A stretch of 16,079 nt of DNA from Faecenecus sp036648855 (GTDB taxonomy: Bacteria; Bacillota_I; Bacilli_A; RF39; UBA660), in assembly GCA_036648855.1 (NCBI GenBank), contig JAVWCU010000018.1, forward strand, positions 1 to 16,079. The letters are read 5' to 3'. Of the stretch, positions 6,929 to 14,010 are shown piece by piece. The stretch's first letter is position 1, and each line of letters begins with the position of its first letter. The notes under the pieces are model-generated. The model was not told the DNA's origin. It made no database searches and saw only the letters and a list, made by a program, of their open reading frames with translations. A program made the translations under genes and the position numbers.

Positions 6929-7282
6929 ATGTTAGAAATAGCAATTAAGAATATATTAAAAGAAATAACAGGATTAAAGGTTACTCCAATGTTTGGAACA
7001 GGAAGACCTCCATATATAACATATATAGTAGTACCTATAAATGGTGGAGTAATTAAACAAAGCCAAGTAGAAGTCAAAATTATAGATTATGATTTTGACA
7101 ATGCTTTAGAACTAAGAGAAAAGATATTAAAAAAATTAGATATGGAAGATAGAGAACCTTCATTAGTGAATCACGACATAGTATTTAGAAGTGGTTATGC
7201 TGGTGGAGGTTCTTTGTATAATGATTCAATTCAGATGTGGGAAGTATCCTGCATCTTTATTATTAATTGGAGGTGCAAATAA
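6929..7282 (+). CDS. Tail terminator / tail-to-head joining protein (SPP1 gp17-like)
   Basis: This 117-residue protein probably caps the finished tail tube and docks it to the head connector. The sequence fits the small alpha/beta fold of the family: an N-terminal helix (AIKNILKEITG), a strand with VTPMFGTGRPPYITYIVVP, a charged helix (NALELREKILKKLD) and C-terminal strands around SIQMWEVSCIFIIN. It starts 1 nt after the previous stop. A GTG at 6920 in the same frame would add three residues, but AGGTG at 6918-6922 is better placed for ATG 6929. Its last base is shared with the tube-protein ATG. The assignment rests on both sequence pattern and position between the gp10-like and tube genes. 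Confidence 0.75.
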   Translation: MLEIAIKNILKEITGLKVTPMFGTGRPPYITYIVVPINGGVIKQSQVEVKIIDYDFDNALELREKILKKLDMEDREPSLVNHDIVFRSGYAGGGSLYNDSIQMWEVSCIFIINWRCK

Positions 7283-7914
7283 TGGGTAGTTTAAGAGATG
7301 AAATATTATTAGGTGCAGGCGAAGTATTTATGTATGAATTTTCAGGTACAGAAATGCCAACCCATGAAGTTATTGAGATAGCTGCGAATAATGTTGGTCA
7401 TTGTTCAGGCGGATTTAGTGTAGATTATAAGCCGGAGAAATATGATGTTAAAAATCAATATGGGAAGACCGTTAAATCATTTATAACAAATGAAGAGCTA
7501 ACAGCAAAAACAGGAATACTTTCATGGGATTTACAAAGGTTAGCATTATTATCAACAGCTAACTTTACAACAGACTCTACTAAAAAAGTAAGAAAGCTAA
7601 CATTTGGGAAAGGTGGAGTTTTAAAAACTGTACTTATTAGGTTTGTTCATGAAAAAGATAGTGGTAAAAAAATAAGATTTACTATGATTGGTCAAGGTGG
7701 GAATGGATTTTCGTTAGAATTCGCAGATAAGGAAGTTACAGTAGATGCAGAAATAACAGCTATAGAATATATAAAGAATTTCTTAGCAGAATTTGAAGAA
7801 GAATTAGAAGAATCAGTACCAGCTTTATTAGAATCTATAAGAAATGATGAAGTAGAGGTAGAAATTAAAGAAGTAGAGGTAGAAATTAAAGAAGTAGAAA
7901 AAGAAAAAAAATAA
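7282..7914 (+). CDS. Major tail tube protein
   Basis: This 210-residue protein polymerises to form the tail tube. The first about 160 residues look like a beta-barrel tube subunit: MGSLRDEILLGAGEVFMYEF start, GHCSGGFSVDYKPEKYDVK, then ELTAKTGILSWDLQRLALLS, and a repeated strand pattern ending around KEVTVDAEITAIEYIK. The remaining about 50 residues form a highly acidic then Glu/Lys-rich tail with a 7-residue repeat (EVEVEIK twice, then EVEKEKK), encoded by a 21-bp DNA repeat. There is no Ig-like domain. The start is ATG 7282, sharing its A with the previous stop, behind a perfect GGAGGTG. An upstream in-frame TTG at 7267 is less likely. It ends in two consecutive TAA stops and is followed by a hairpin with T-run. 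Position before the chaperone and tape measure supports the call. Confidence 0.87.
   Translation: MGSLRDEILLGAGEVFMYEFSGTEMPTHEVIEIAANNVGHCSGGFSVDYKPEKYDVKNQYGKTVKSFITNEELTAKTGILSWDLQRLALLSTANFTTDSTKKVRKLTFGKGGVLKTVLIRFVHEKDSGKKIRFTMIGQGGNGFSLEFADKEVTVDAEITAIEYIKNFLAEFEEELEESVPALLESIRNDEVEVEIKEVEVEIKEVEKEKK
7849..7911 (+). repeat. 21-bp tandem repeat at the 3' end of the tube gene
   Basis: Two identical 21-bp units lie at 7849-7869 and 7870-7890 (beginning GAAGTAGAGGTAG), followed by a third diverged unit at 7891-7911. They encode EVEVEIK, EVEVEIK and EVEKEKK. The perfect identity suggests recent copy-number change by slippage. Confidence 0.9.
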
Positions 7915-7920
7915 TAATTT

Positions 7921-7947
7921 AGAGGGTGCTTTGACACTCTCTTTTTA
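7921..7947 (+). terminator. Terminator or attenuator after the tail tube gene
   Basis: An 8-bp stem pairs AGAGGGTG (7921-7928) with CACTCTCT (7935-7942) across a 6-nt loop, with one G-U pair (7925/7938), followed by TTTTT. The chaperone SD starts 8 nt later, so downstream genes probably depend on readthrough. Confidence 0.78.
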
Positions 7948-7967
7948 ATTATACAGGAGGATTTAAA

Positions 7968-8258
7968 ATGGTTAATTTAGATTTATTAATGGATAAAACA
8001 ATGGATTTTATGATAGGTGGTGAGTTAATTAAAGTTAATGAGCCATCCATAGGAATGGTAAAGAGGTTTTCTAAAATTGAAGATAATGAAGATGGTTTAG
8101 AAAGGCAGATTAATATGGTAGTTGAAATTTTAAATAATAATACAAGTGCAAAGAAGTTTACAAGGGCTCAATTAGATATATTCACTCCAAGAATACTAAA
8201 GGCTATTATAAACGAAGTATTAGGATCTATAAGAGATACAGATAATAACCCAAACTAA
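7968..8258 (+). CDS. Tail assembly chaperone, short form (lambda gpG-like)
   Basis: This 96-residue protein lies between the tube and tape-measure genes, the standard position of the tail chaperone that coats the tape measure before tube polymerisation. It contains a short N-terminal strand region (MDFMIGGELIKVNEPSIGMV), a helix with ERQINMVVEILNN and a final helix ILKAIINEVLGSI, followed by an acidic, Asn-rich end (DTDNNPN). AGGAGG lies seven bases before the ATG. The stop codon (8256-8258) directly follows a canonical -1 slippery heptamer, so this is the short product and a longer one is expected from the same start. Low sequence conservation in this family means position plus the frameshift signal make the case. 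Confidence 0.85.
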   Translation: MVNLDLLMDKTMDFMIGGELIKVNEPSIGMVKRFSKIEDNEDGLERQINMVVEILNNNTSAKKFTRAQLDIFTPRILKAIINEVLGSIRDTDNNPN

Positions 8259-8569
8259 TTATTCCTATTCCACAAGGCAAGATTGGAAAAGCCATTATAG
8301 GTAAGTACTTTCCAATAGAGGAATGGGAAGGTGATTTAGTATGCATAACATCAGAAGTAAAGGCTATTAGTGAATATACGGGCTTGAACTTTAATGAAGT
8401 AAGTGTATTACCTTATTCAAAGTATCTATTATATAAAAGAGATGCTTGGATAAATGGATTAAAGCAGAGTGACGAGGGTCGGGAATTTCTTAAAACCCTT
8501 TGGCGATTAAATCAAACTAAAGCAGATATAAAGTCAATAAGAGAATATCAAAGTAGAGGAGGTGAATAG
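7968..8569 (+). CDS. Tail assembly chaperone, -1 frameshift fusion (gpGT-like)
   Basis: This is the predicted long product: codons 7968-8255 are read normally, the ribosome slips back one base on CCCAAAC, and reading resumes at base 8255 (CTA) through the TAG at 8567-8569. The fusion is 200 residues: 96 from the first frame and 104 from the second. The second part begins LIIPIPQGKIGKAIIGKYFP and contains WEGDLVCITSEVKAISEYTG, YLLYKRDAWINGLKQSDEGR and a helical end. Its frame is open only from 8249, has no start with an SD near its beginning, and reads as normal protein, so it should be made as an extension. In lambda-like phages the T part recruits tube subunits to the tape measure-chaperone complex. 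Its stop abuts the tape-measure ATG. Confidence 0.82.
8249..8255 (+). promoter_or_regulatory. -1 programmed ribosomal frameshift site CCCAAAC
   Basis: The heptamer reads C CCA AAC in the chaperone frame, a perfect X XXY YYZ slippery site that lets both tRNAs re-pair as CCC AAA. The zero-frame stop TAA follows at once, and the -1 frame becomes open exactly here (its last stop is at 8246-8248). A weak downstream structure is possible: TTCCA (8268-8272) with TGGAA (8284-8288), plus GGC in the loop (8276-8278) with GCC (8291-8293) as a small pseudoknot. Confidence 0.85.
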
Positions 8570-10846
8570 ATGGCATTAGGTGGAATTTCATTAGCTCCTT
8601 TACAAGTTGATATAAAAGCTAATATAGCTGGTTTTAAAGATGAAATGAATAAGGTAGCAACAGCAGGTGTAGGGGCAGCACAAAGAATAAGTAAAGAACT
8701 GTCACAAACAATGAAGGTTGGAGAAAACTTTAAAAAGGTTGGGTCAACACTAACTAAGAGCTTGACACTTCCACTAGTAGGAGTTGGAGTAGCGAGTGGA
8801 AAGTTAGCACTTGATTTTGAACAGTCATTTGCTAAGGTATCAACATTATTAGATTCATCAGGTGTTGATTTTGATGTATATAAAAAAGATTTATTAAAAG
8901 CTAGTAGTGAAAGTGGTATAGCAGTTGGTGAATTTAGTGAAGCGGTATATGGGGCTATATCTGCTGGTGTAGACCAAACTAAGGCAATAGGGTTTACTAC
9001 TGAAGCTATGAAACTTGCTAAAGGTGGTTTTACTAGTGGATCTAAAGCAGTAGATGTAATGACTACCGCAATTAATGGTTATAAACTTAAAACAGAAGAT
9101 GCCACAAAAGTAAGTGATATGCTTATTACTACGCAAAATTTGGGTAAAACAACAGTTGATGAATTAGCCTCTAGCATTGGTTCAGTTATTCCAGTAGCTA
9201 GTGCAGCTAATTTTGGTATTGAAGAATTAAGTACAGGTTATGCTCTTATGACTAAGAATGGTATTGCAACAGCAGAAGCAGGGACTTATATGAAGTCTAT
9301 GCTTGGAGAATTAACATCAGCAGGAAGTAAGACTGATAAAGTTTTAAGGAATTTAACAGGAAAAGGATTTGCAGATTTAAAGAAAGAAGGAATGGGAACA
9401 ACTGAAATATTAGGCACTTTAACAGAACATGCTGAAAAGAATGGAATGGTATTAAAAGATATGTTCGGGAGTACTGAGGCTGGTAGTGCGGCAATGGTGT
9501 TGGCTAGTGGCGCAGGTGCTGAATATAATGAAATACTAAAGGCAATGGGGTCAAGTGCTGGATCAACACAAGAGGCATTTGAAAAGATAGATGCATCACC
9601 AATAGAGCAATTTAAAAAAGCATTTAATGAATTGAAAAATGCAGGTATAGAACTAGGAATACAATTACTACCTATAGTAACAAACGTAACAGAATGGATA
9701 ACAAAACTAGCACAAAGTTTTACTAATCTAACTCCAGAAGGTCAAAAAACAGTTCTTATTGTTGGTGGAATGATTGCAGCCTTAGGATCATTATTAACTA
9801 TAGTAGGAAGTGGAATAGGATTATTTGTTAATTTACAGGTAGCTTTTGGATTTGTAAGTGCGGCGGCAACGGCTGCAGGTGTTTCAGTTGGTGCATTTTT
9901 ATTACCAATAGGGTTAATAGTTGCAGGTGTCGCTGGGTTAGCGATTGCTATTGCTACTGATTTCGGTGGAATTAGAACCTGTATAGTTGATGTTATGAAT
10001 TCAGTTAAAGATATTATTACATCAATAGTAACAACTATTAAGAACTTATGGGAAAATAATTTCTTGGGAATACAAATATTCACTACAGGATTATTTGAAC
10101 ATATGAAGCTGATATTTAAAACAGTATTTGATGCTATTTCAGATATATTTAAGATATTTTCAGCACTTTTTAAAGGTGACTGGGAAGGTGTATGGAATGG
10201 AATAAAAATATTTGTTTGTAATCTATGGGAAAATATTAAATCAGTATTTAATAATTTCTTAAATACTATAGTAGATACATTACTAAGCATAGGAGTTAAT
10301 TTATTAAATGCAGCAGTTAGTTCATTTAATAAAATTAAAGAGGGTGCAACTAATGCTTGGAATGCTTTAAAAACTTGGTTTAGTGGTGCAATAAATGATC
10401 CTATAGGAACTATTAAAGGAATTAGTTCATCTATGTATAGTGCAGGTAAAGAAATGTTAAACTCTGTATGGGATGGATGTAAATCTATTTGGAGTTCTAT
10501 TACAGGTTGGTTTAGTGAAAAGGTAAACTGGATTAAAGATAAGCTTACTTTTTGGAAAAGTTCTAAATCTGAAATGAGTGACGGAGTAGATGGATCACAT
10601 TATAATGGATTAAGTTATGTGCCTTTTGATGGATATGTAGCAAGGCTACACAAGGGTGAAAGAGTTATTACAGCTAAAGAAAATAAAGAATTTAATCAAG
10701 GTACAAGTCAATATAATAAAAATAATAAAGAACAAGAAATTATAATAAAAAATTATACTGTTTTAGATGGTGAAGTAGTAGCAGATAAAACCAATAGAGT
10801 ATTGGGGAATAAGAGCTCATTAGAAGCAAGGGGGATAATAATTTGA
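8570..10846 (+). CDS. Tail tape measure protein
   Basis: This 758-residue protein sets tail length and probably helps DNA pass the membrane. It has an N-terminal helical region (residues 1-60), then the conserved core of the TP901-type tape measure family at about residues 75-290, seen in GVASGKLALDFEQSFAKVST, AISAGVDQTKAIGFTTEAM, NGIATAEAGTYMKSMLGELT and MFGSTEAGSAAMVLASGAG. A hydrophobic region follows at about residues 393-467 with three or more membrane-like segments, then Trp-rich amphipathic helices (about residues 490-670), and a C-terminal domain with GLSYVPFDGYVARLHKGERVITAKEN (about residues 682-707). At about 1.5 angstrom per residue the tail would be near 110 nm. The ATG directly follows the chaperone fusion stop, with SD GAGGAGGTG. 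Confidence 0.95.
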   Translation: MALGGISLAPLQVDIKANIAGFKDEMNKVATAGVGAAQRISKELSQTMKVGENFKKVGSTLTKSLTLPLVGVGVASGKLALDFEQSFAKVSTLLDSSGVDFDVYKKDLLKASSESGIAVGEFSEAVYGAISAGVDQTKAIGFTTEAMKLAKGGFTSGSKAVDVMTTAINGYKLKTEDATKVSDMLITTQNLGKTTVDELASSIGSVIPVASAANFGIEELSTGYALMTKNGIATAEAGTYMKSMLGELTSAGSKTDKVLRNLTGKGFADLKKEGMGTTEILGTLTEHAEKNGMVLKDMFGSTEAGSAAMVLASGAGAEYNEILKAMGSSAGSTQEAFEKIDASPIEQFKKAFNELKNAGIELGIQLLPIVTNVTEWITKLAQSFTNLTPEGQKTVLIVGGMIAALGSLLTIVGSGIGLFVNLQVAFGFVSAAATAAGVSVGAFLLPIGLIVAGVAGLAIAIATDFGGIRTCIVDVMNSVKDIITSIVTTIKNLWENNFLGIQIFTTGLFEHMKLIFKTVFDAISDIFKIFSALFKGDWEGVWNGIKIFVCNLWENIKSVFNNFLNTIVDTLLSIGVNLLNAAVSSFNKIKEGATNAWNALKTWFSGAINDPIGTIKGISSSMYSAGKEMLNSVWDGCKSIWSSITGWFSEKVNWIKDKLTFWKSSKSEMSDGVDGSHYNGLSYVPFDGYVARLHKGERVITAKENKEFNQGTSQYNKNNKEQEIIIKNYTVLDGEVVADKTNRVLGNKSSLEARGIII

Positions 10847-11493
10847 GTTGGATAGACTTTAATAATATTAATTCAGATGAAGTATTTAATAATATTTTAA
10901 TAATTACCAAAAGAATTATAGGAACCCCTACTCCTAAAAGTTATGCTGTAGAGGTTCCATTTTCATCTAAAGTAATAGATTATAGTTATATAAATGGACC
11001 TATATTTAATAATAGAACTATAGAAATAGGTATTAATATTGAGGGCTATGATAGAGTTGGTTTATATAATTTATACGGGCGGGTTTTAAGTTGGTTAATG
11101 AGACCTAATTATTCTAAATTGGTATTAAGCGATATAGAAGGATATTATATGGCTAAATTAAAAAATATAAGTAGTTTAGAAGAAATAAGTTTTTTAGGGA
11201 ACTTAACTATAGTATTTGAATGTTATCCTTGGAGATATGAAGAGGATATTGAATATTTAAAAATCTTAAATAGAAATGATAGTATTTATTTAAATGGGTC
11301 ATTTATGCCATATACACCAACTATAGAAGCTTCTGGAGTTTGCAACATAGAATATGAAGGTAAAACATACAGCTTGAAAAAGGGAGTAAATAGAGAGTTT
11401 GATATAGTATTCAAAGAAGGAATGAATGAAATTAAGCTTTTGACTGATGGAGCAATAGAATTTAACATATCGTATAAGTTAGGAGGTCTATAA
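10843..11493 (+). CDS. Distal tail protein (Dit, SPP1 gp19.1-like)
   Basis: This 216-residue protein should form the hexameric hub between the tail tube and the tip. Its N-terminal about 130 residues fit the siphovirus tail-component family: MSWIDFNNINSDEVFNNILI, then IIGTPTPKSYAVEVPFSSKV, a strand with NNRTIEIGINIEGYDRVGLY and the typical late strand SFLGNLTIVFECYPWRYEED. The C-terminal part (about residues 130-216) would be the galectin-like domain, which is a short plain version here without an inserted carbohydrate-binding module. The start is TTG 10843, overlapping the tape-measure stop (TTGA), with AGGGGG at 10829-10834 eight bases before it. It abuts Tal without a gap. Confidence 0.88.
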   Translation: MSWIDFNNINSDEVFNNILIITKRIIGTPTPKSYAVEVPFSSKVIDYSYINGPIFNNRTIEIGINIEGYDRVGLYNLYGRVLSWLMRPNYSKLVLSDIEGYYMAKLKNISSLEEISFLGNLTIVFECYPWRYEEDIEYLKILNRNDSIYLNGSFMPYTPTIEASGVCNIEYEGKTYSLKKGVNREFDIVFKEGMNEIKLLTDGAIEFNISYKLGGL

Positions 11494-14010
11494 ATGTATA
11501 AAATTTCACTTTTCAATGGAGCGGAAAAAGTAATATTACATCATTATTCAGAGAGTGAGGGTGCTCCTAAGGTTATTAATGCAAAAGGAAAGTTTGGGTT
11601 AAATTCAGTTCCTTCTATAACAATAGATGTTCCAGCCGTTCATAGAGCTTTTAATGAATTTCAAGAATTTAAAAGTCATATTTTAGTTGAAGATGATAAA
11701 GGGAACGAGGTATTTTACGGTAGAATGATTAATCCATCTGATAGCTTTAATACAGGTTTATCTAAGTTATTAATATTTGAAGGTGAATTAGCATATTTAA
11801 ATGATTCGACTATAAGACCAAGAGAATGGCATAATTATTCAGTAAAGAATTTTTTAAGAGAGGTTTTAGAGGAACATAATAGCCAAGTTGAGGATTATAA
11901 GAAAATATATGTAGGAAATGTTACGGTAACATCAAATTTATATAGAATGTCTAACTATGATAAAACATTACCTTTCTTATTGGATAGGCTACCTAAAAGA
12001 TTAGGTGGTTTTTTTGTTTTAAGAAAGGTTAATGGGATTAAATATTTAGATTACTTGTTAGATACAGGGTCGATAAGTAAACAAGCGATAATATTTGGAG
12101 AGAATATGTTAGATTTTCAAATAGATTATGATACTACTGGAATATATACTAAGTTGATACCATTAGGGGCAGATATGAATGATGGTACTCAAGATAGTAA
12201 AGTAGGCAATCGGCTAAATATAAAGGATATTAATAGTGGTAAAGATTATATAATTAATAATGAAGCAGTATCAGCCTATGGATTAATAGAAACGTCTAAT
12301 AATTGGGATGATGTAACTAATGCTGAAAATCTTAAAAGAAAAGGTGAAGCATATTTAAAAGAAATTTCAAAAGCTAAAAGAAGTCTTAAGATGAAAGTTG
12401 CAGATATGTATGAGATTAATAATACATATGAAAAATATAATCTTGGTGATGAAATACCTGTAGAATGTAAAGTTTTTGGAGTGAATGAAGGATTTAGAAT
12501 TATAGAAATATCATTAGATCTTCTTAATCCTATGAATAACACATATTTATTTGGCAATAAAATAGGTACTTTAACAGATAAGCAAATAATAATGCAAAAT
12601 AGTCAAGCGAAGATAGAAAGTTTCTTTAATGAAAATGGATTAAAATCACAATATTTAGAAGGAACAATAAACTTATTAAGTAATAATATGAGGGCTATGG
12701 TGGATAATGCTGATAAACATGATGGAGTTGCTATACTATTTGAATGTTTAATACCTGGAGACCTTTATGGAGCTACAGCGATAGGAACTAAAGGCTTTAT
12801 GATAGCTGAAGAACTAAAAGCAGATGGTACTTGGAATTGGAGAACGTTTGGGACAGCAAAGGGATTTGTTGCTGATTTAATAATAGCTGGTACAATGTTA
12901 GCTGACCGTATTAGAGGTGGAATACTAGAAAGTATGGACGGTAGCTTACGATTGGATCTAACTGATACTAAAAATGGAATTCAGTTCATGAAGAACGGAT
13001 TAAGAGCAATTAACATAAATGGTAATCAACTTGATTTTTTTGATTGGGATGGATTAGGAGAAGCAATAGCTAAAATTTATTCAACTAGATTTTCAAGTGA
13101 TGAATTCAAAACTGGACTAGCAATAGCAAATAGAAAGGGGTCAGCTCTATCTTTAGCTTATGAAATAGAAGATGGAAAATATAAAAGTTATATAACTTTT
13201 GATAAAGATGATATTCTACATGAAGAAGCAATACAAGTAAATGAGAGTGTTTCATTCAAAAATAATACTAAATTTAAAGAAATAGAAGTTTTAAATTTTA
13301 TTAAAACACTTGGACTCCAATCTGAAGATGATATTGATAATAAACTTTTTAGAGCTGTTAATGCTTGGGTAGCTAATAAAGATTTAAAATCAAACAGATC
13401 TATAAGTGCTGTTAAGGATGTAATTGCAGGTGGAAAGTTCAAAGGTGAGCTAGAAACAAATGGATATGTTAAGTGTTATGGATTACAAGGAACTGATGGA
13501 GATGATAATAAGCTTTTTGGTCAAAATAATTCTTGGATAGCTAATAAAAGTTTTAAAGTAAATGAGAATTTTGCTGTTGTAGGTACTAAAAATTGCATAC
13601 AAGAAACAGAGCATTACGGTGAACGATTATTTTATGCTACAGAAGATTGTGAGCCATTATTTACAGATACAGGAGTATCTTATACTAAGTCAGTTGAAAA
13701 TAGGTATGAGTCAATAATACTTTTAGATAATATATATAAAGAGAGTGTTGATTTAACTGATTACTATGTATTTTTAACAAAATATGGACGAGGAGATATT
13801 TGGGTTTCTGAAAAAACTCAAGATTACTTTATAATAGCAAGTGAATTTCCTATAAAATTTAATTGGAAGATTGAAGCTAAAAGAAAGGGTTATGAGAATG
13901 ATAGGCTTGAAGAATATATAAATGTATTGCCAAACGAAGAAATTATTAATAATGAAAAGGATCTAGTGGAAACCCCGCTAGACAAACTAGGAGGTCTAAT
14001 GCATGAGTAA
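11494..14010 (+). CDS. Tail-associated protein (Tal / prophage endopeptidase tail family), tip hub and fibre
   Basis: This 838-residue protein closes the tail tip. Residues 1 to about 370 match the gp27-like hub of the prophage endopeptidase-tail family: an N-terminal beta region with KFGLNSVPSITIDVPAVHRA, GRMINPSDSFNTGLSKLLIFEGE, RLGGFFVLRKVNG and KLIPLGADMNDGTQ, then KYNLGDEIPVECKV and NTYLFGNKIGTLTDKQ. A helical linker (about residues 365-400) and a fibre-like region with MLADRIRGGILES follow. The C-terminal third contains a duplicated motif with NKLF...NxW(V/I)ANK at about residues 616 and 672, then a domain of about 110 residues starting GTKN (697) and ending AKRKGYENDRLEEY (about 795-808), a segment I associate with Clostridium and Bacillus tail fibres. 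I see no lysozyme or peptidase active-site pattern. It begins right after the Dit stop with SD TAGGAGGTCTA. Confidence 0.87.
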   Translation: MYKISLFNGAEKVILHHYSESEGAPKVINAKGKFGLNSVPSITIDVPAVHRAFNEFQEFKSHILVEDDKGNEVFYGRMINPSDSFNTGLSKLLIFEGELAYLNDSTIRPREWHNYSVKNFLREVLEEHNSQVEDYKKIYVGNVTVTSNLYRMSNYDKTLPFLLDRLPKRLGGFFVLRKVNGIKYLDYLLDTGSISKQAIIFGENMLDFQIDYDTTGIYTKLIPLGADMNDGTQDSKVGNRLNIKDINSGKDYIINNEAVSAYGLIETSNNWDDVTNAENLKRKGEAYLKEISKAKRSLKMKVADMYEINNTYEKYNLGDEIPVECKVFGVNEGFRIIEISLDLLNPMNNTYLFGNKIGTLTDKQIIMQNSQAKIESFFNENGLKSQYLEGTINLLSNNMRAMVDNADKHDGVAILFECLIPGDLYGATAIGTKGFMIAEELKADGTWNWRTFGTAKGFVADLIIAGTMLADRIRGGILESMDGSLRLDLTDTKNGIQFMKNGLRAININGNQLDFFDWDGLGEAIAKIYSTRFSSDEFKTGLAIANRKGSALSLAYEIEDGKYKSYITFDKDDILHEEAIQVNESVSFKNNTKFKEIEVLNFIKTLGLQSEDDIDNKLFRAVNAWVANKDLKSNRSISAVKDVIAGGKFKGELETNGYVKCYGLQGTDGDDNKLFGQNNSWIANKSFKVNENFAVVGTKNCIQETEHYGERLFYATEDCEPLFTDTGVSYTKSVENRYESIILLDNIYKESVDLTDYYVFLTKYGRGDIWVSEKTQDYFIIASEFPIKFNWKIEAKRKGYENDRLEEYINVLPNEEIINNEKDLVETPLDKLGGLMHE
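13962..13998 (+). promoter_or_regulatory. Overlapping alternative hairpins at the Tal/baseplate gene junction
   Basis: Hairpin A pairs 13962-13969 with 13975-13982 (8 pairs, one U-G, loop AAACC). Hairpin B pairs TAGAC (13979-13983) with GTCTA (13994-13998), placing the SD AGGAG of the next gene in its loop. The two overlap at 13979-13982 and exclude each other. A translational switch is possible, but stability was judged by eye. Confidence 0.35.

Noticed and set aside
7904..7947. Frameshift on the A8 run at the end of the tube gene, giving an extended tube protein
   Set aside because: The -1 frame adds only three residues and the +1 frame about eleven with no Ig-like domain. The run is followed by double stops and a terminator.
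8384..8569. An independent 61-residue ORF starting at TTG 8384
   Set aside because: There is no SD before the TTG, the frame stays open back to the slippery heptamer at 8249, and the upstream codons read as protein. It is the 3' part of the frameshifted chaperone.
9742..10290. A 182-codon open frame on the - strand inside the tape measure gene
   Set aside because: It lies opposite a confidently assigned gene, has low-complexity composition mirroring the tape-measure hydrophobic segments, and has no recognisable domain. It is a shadow of AT-rich coding DNA.
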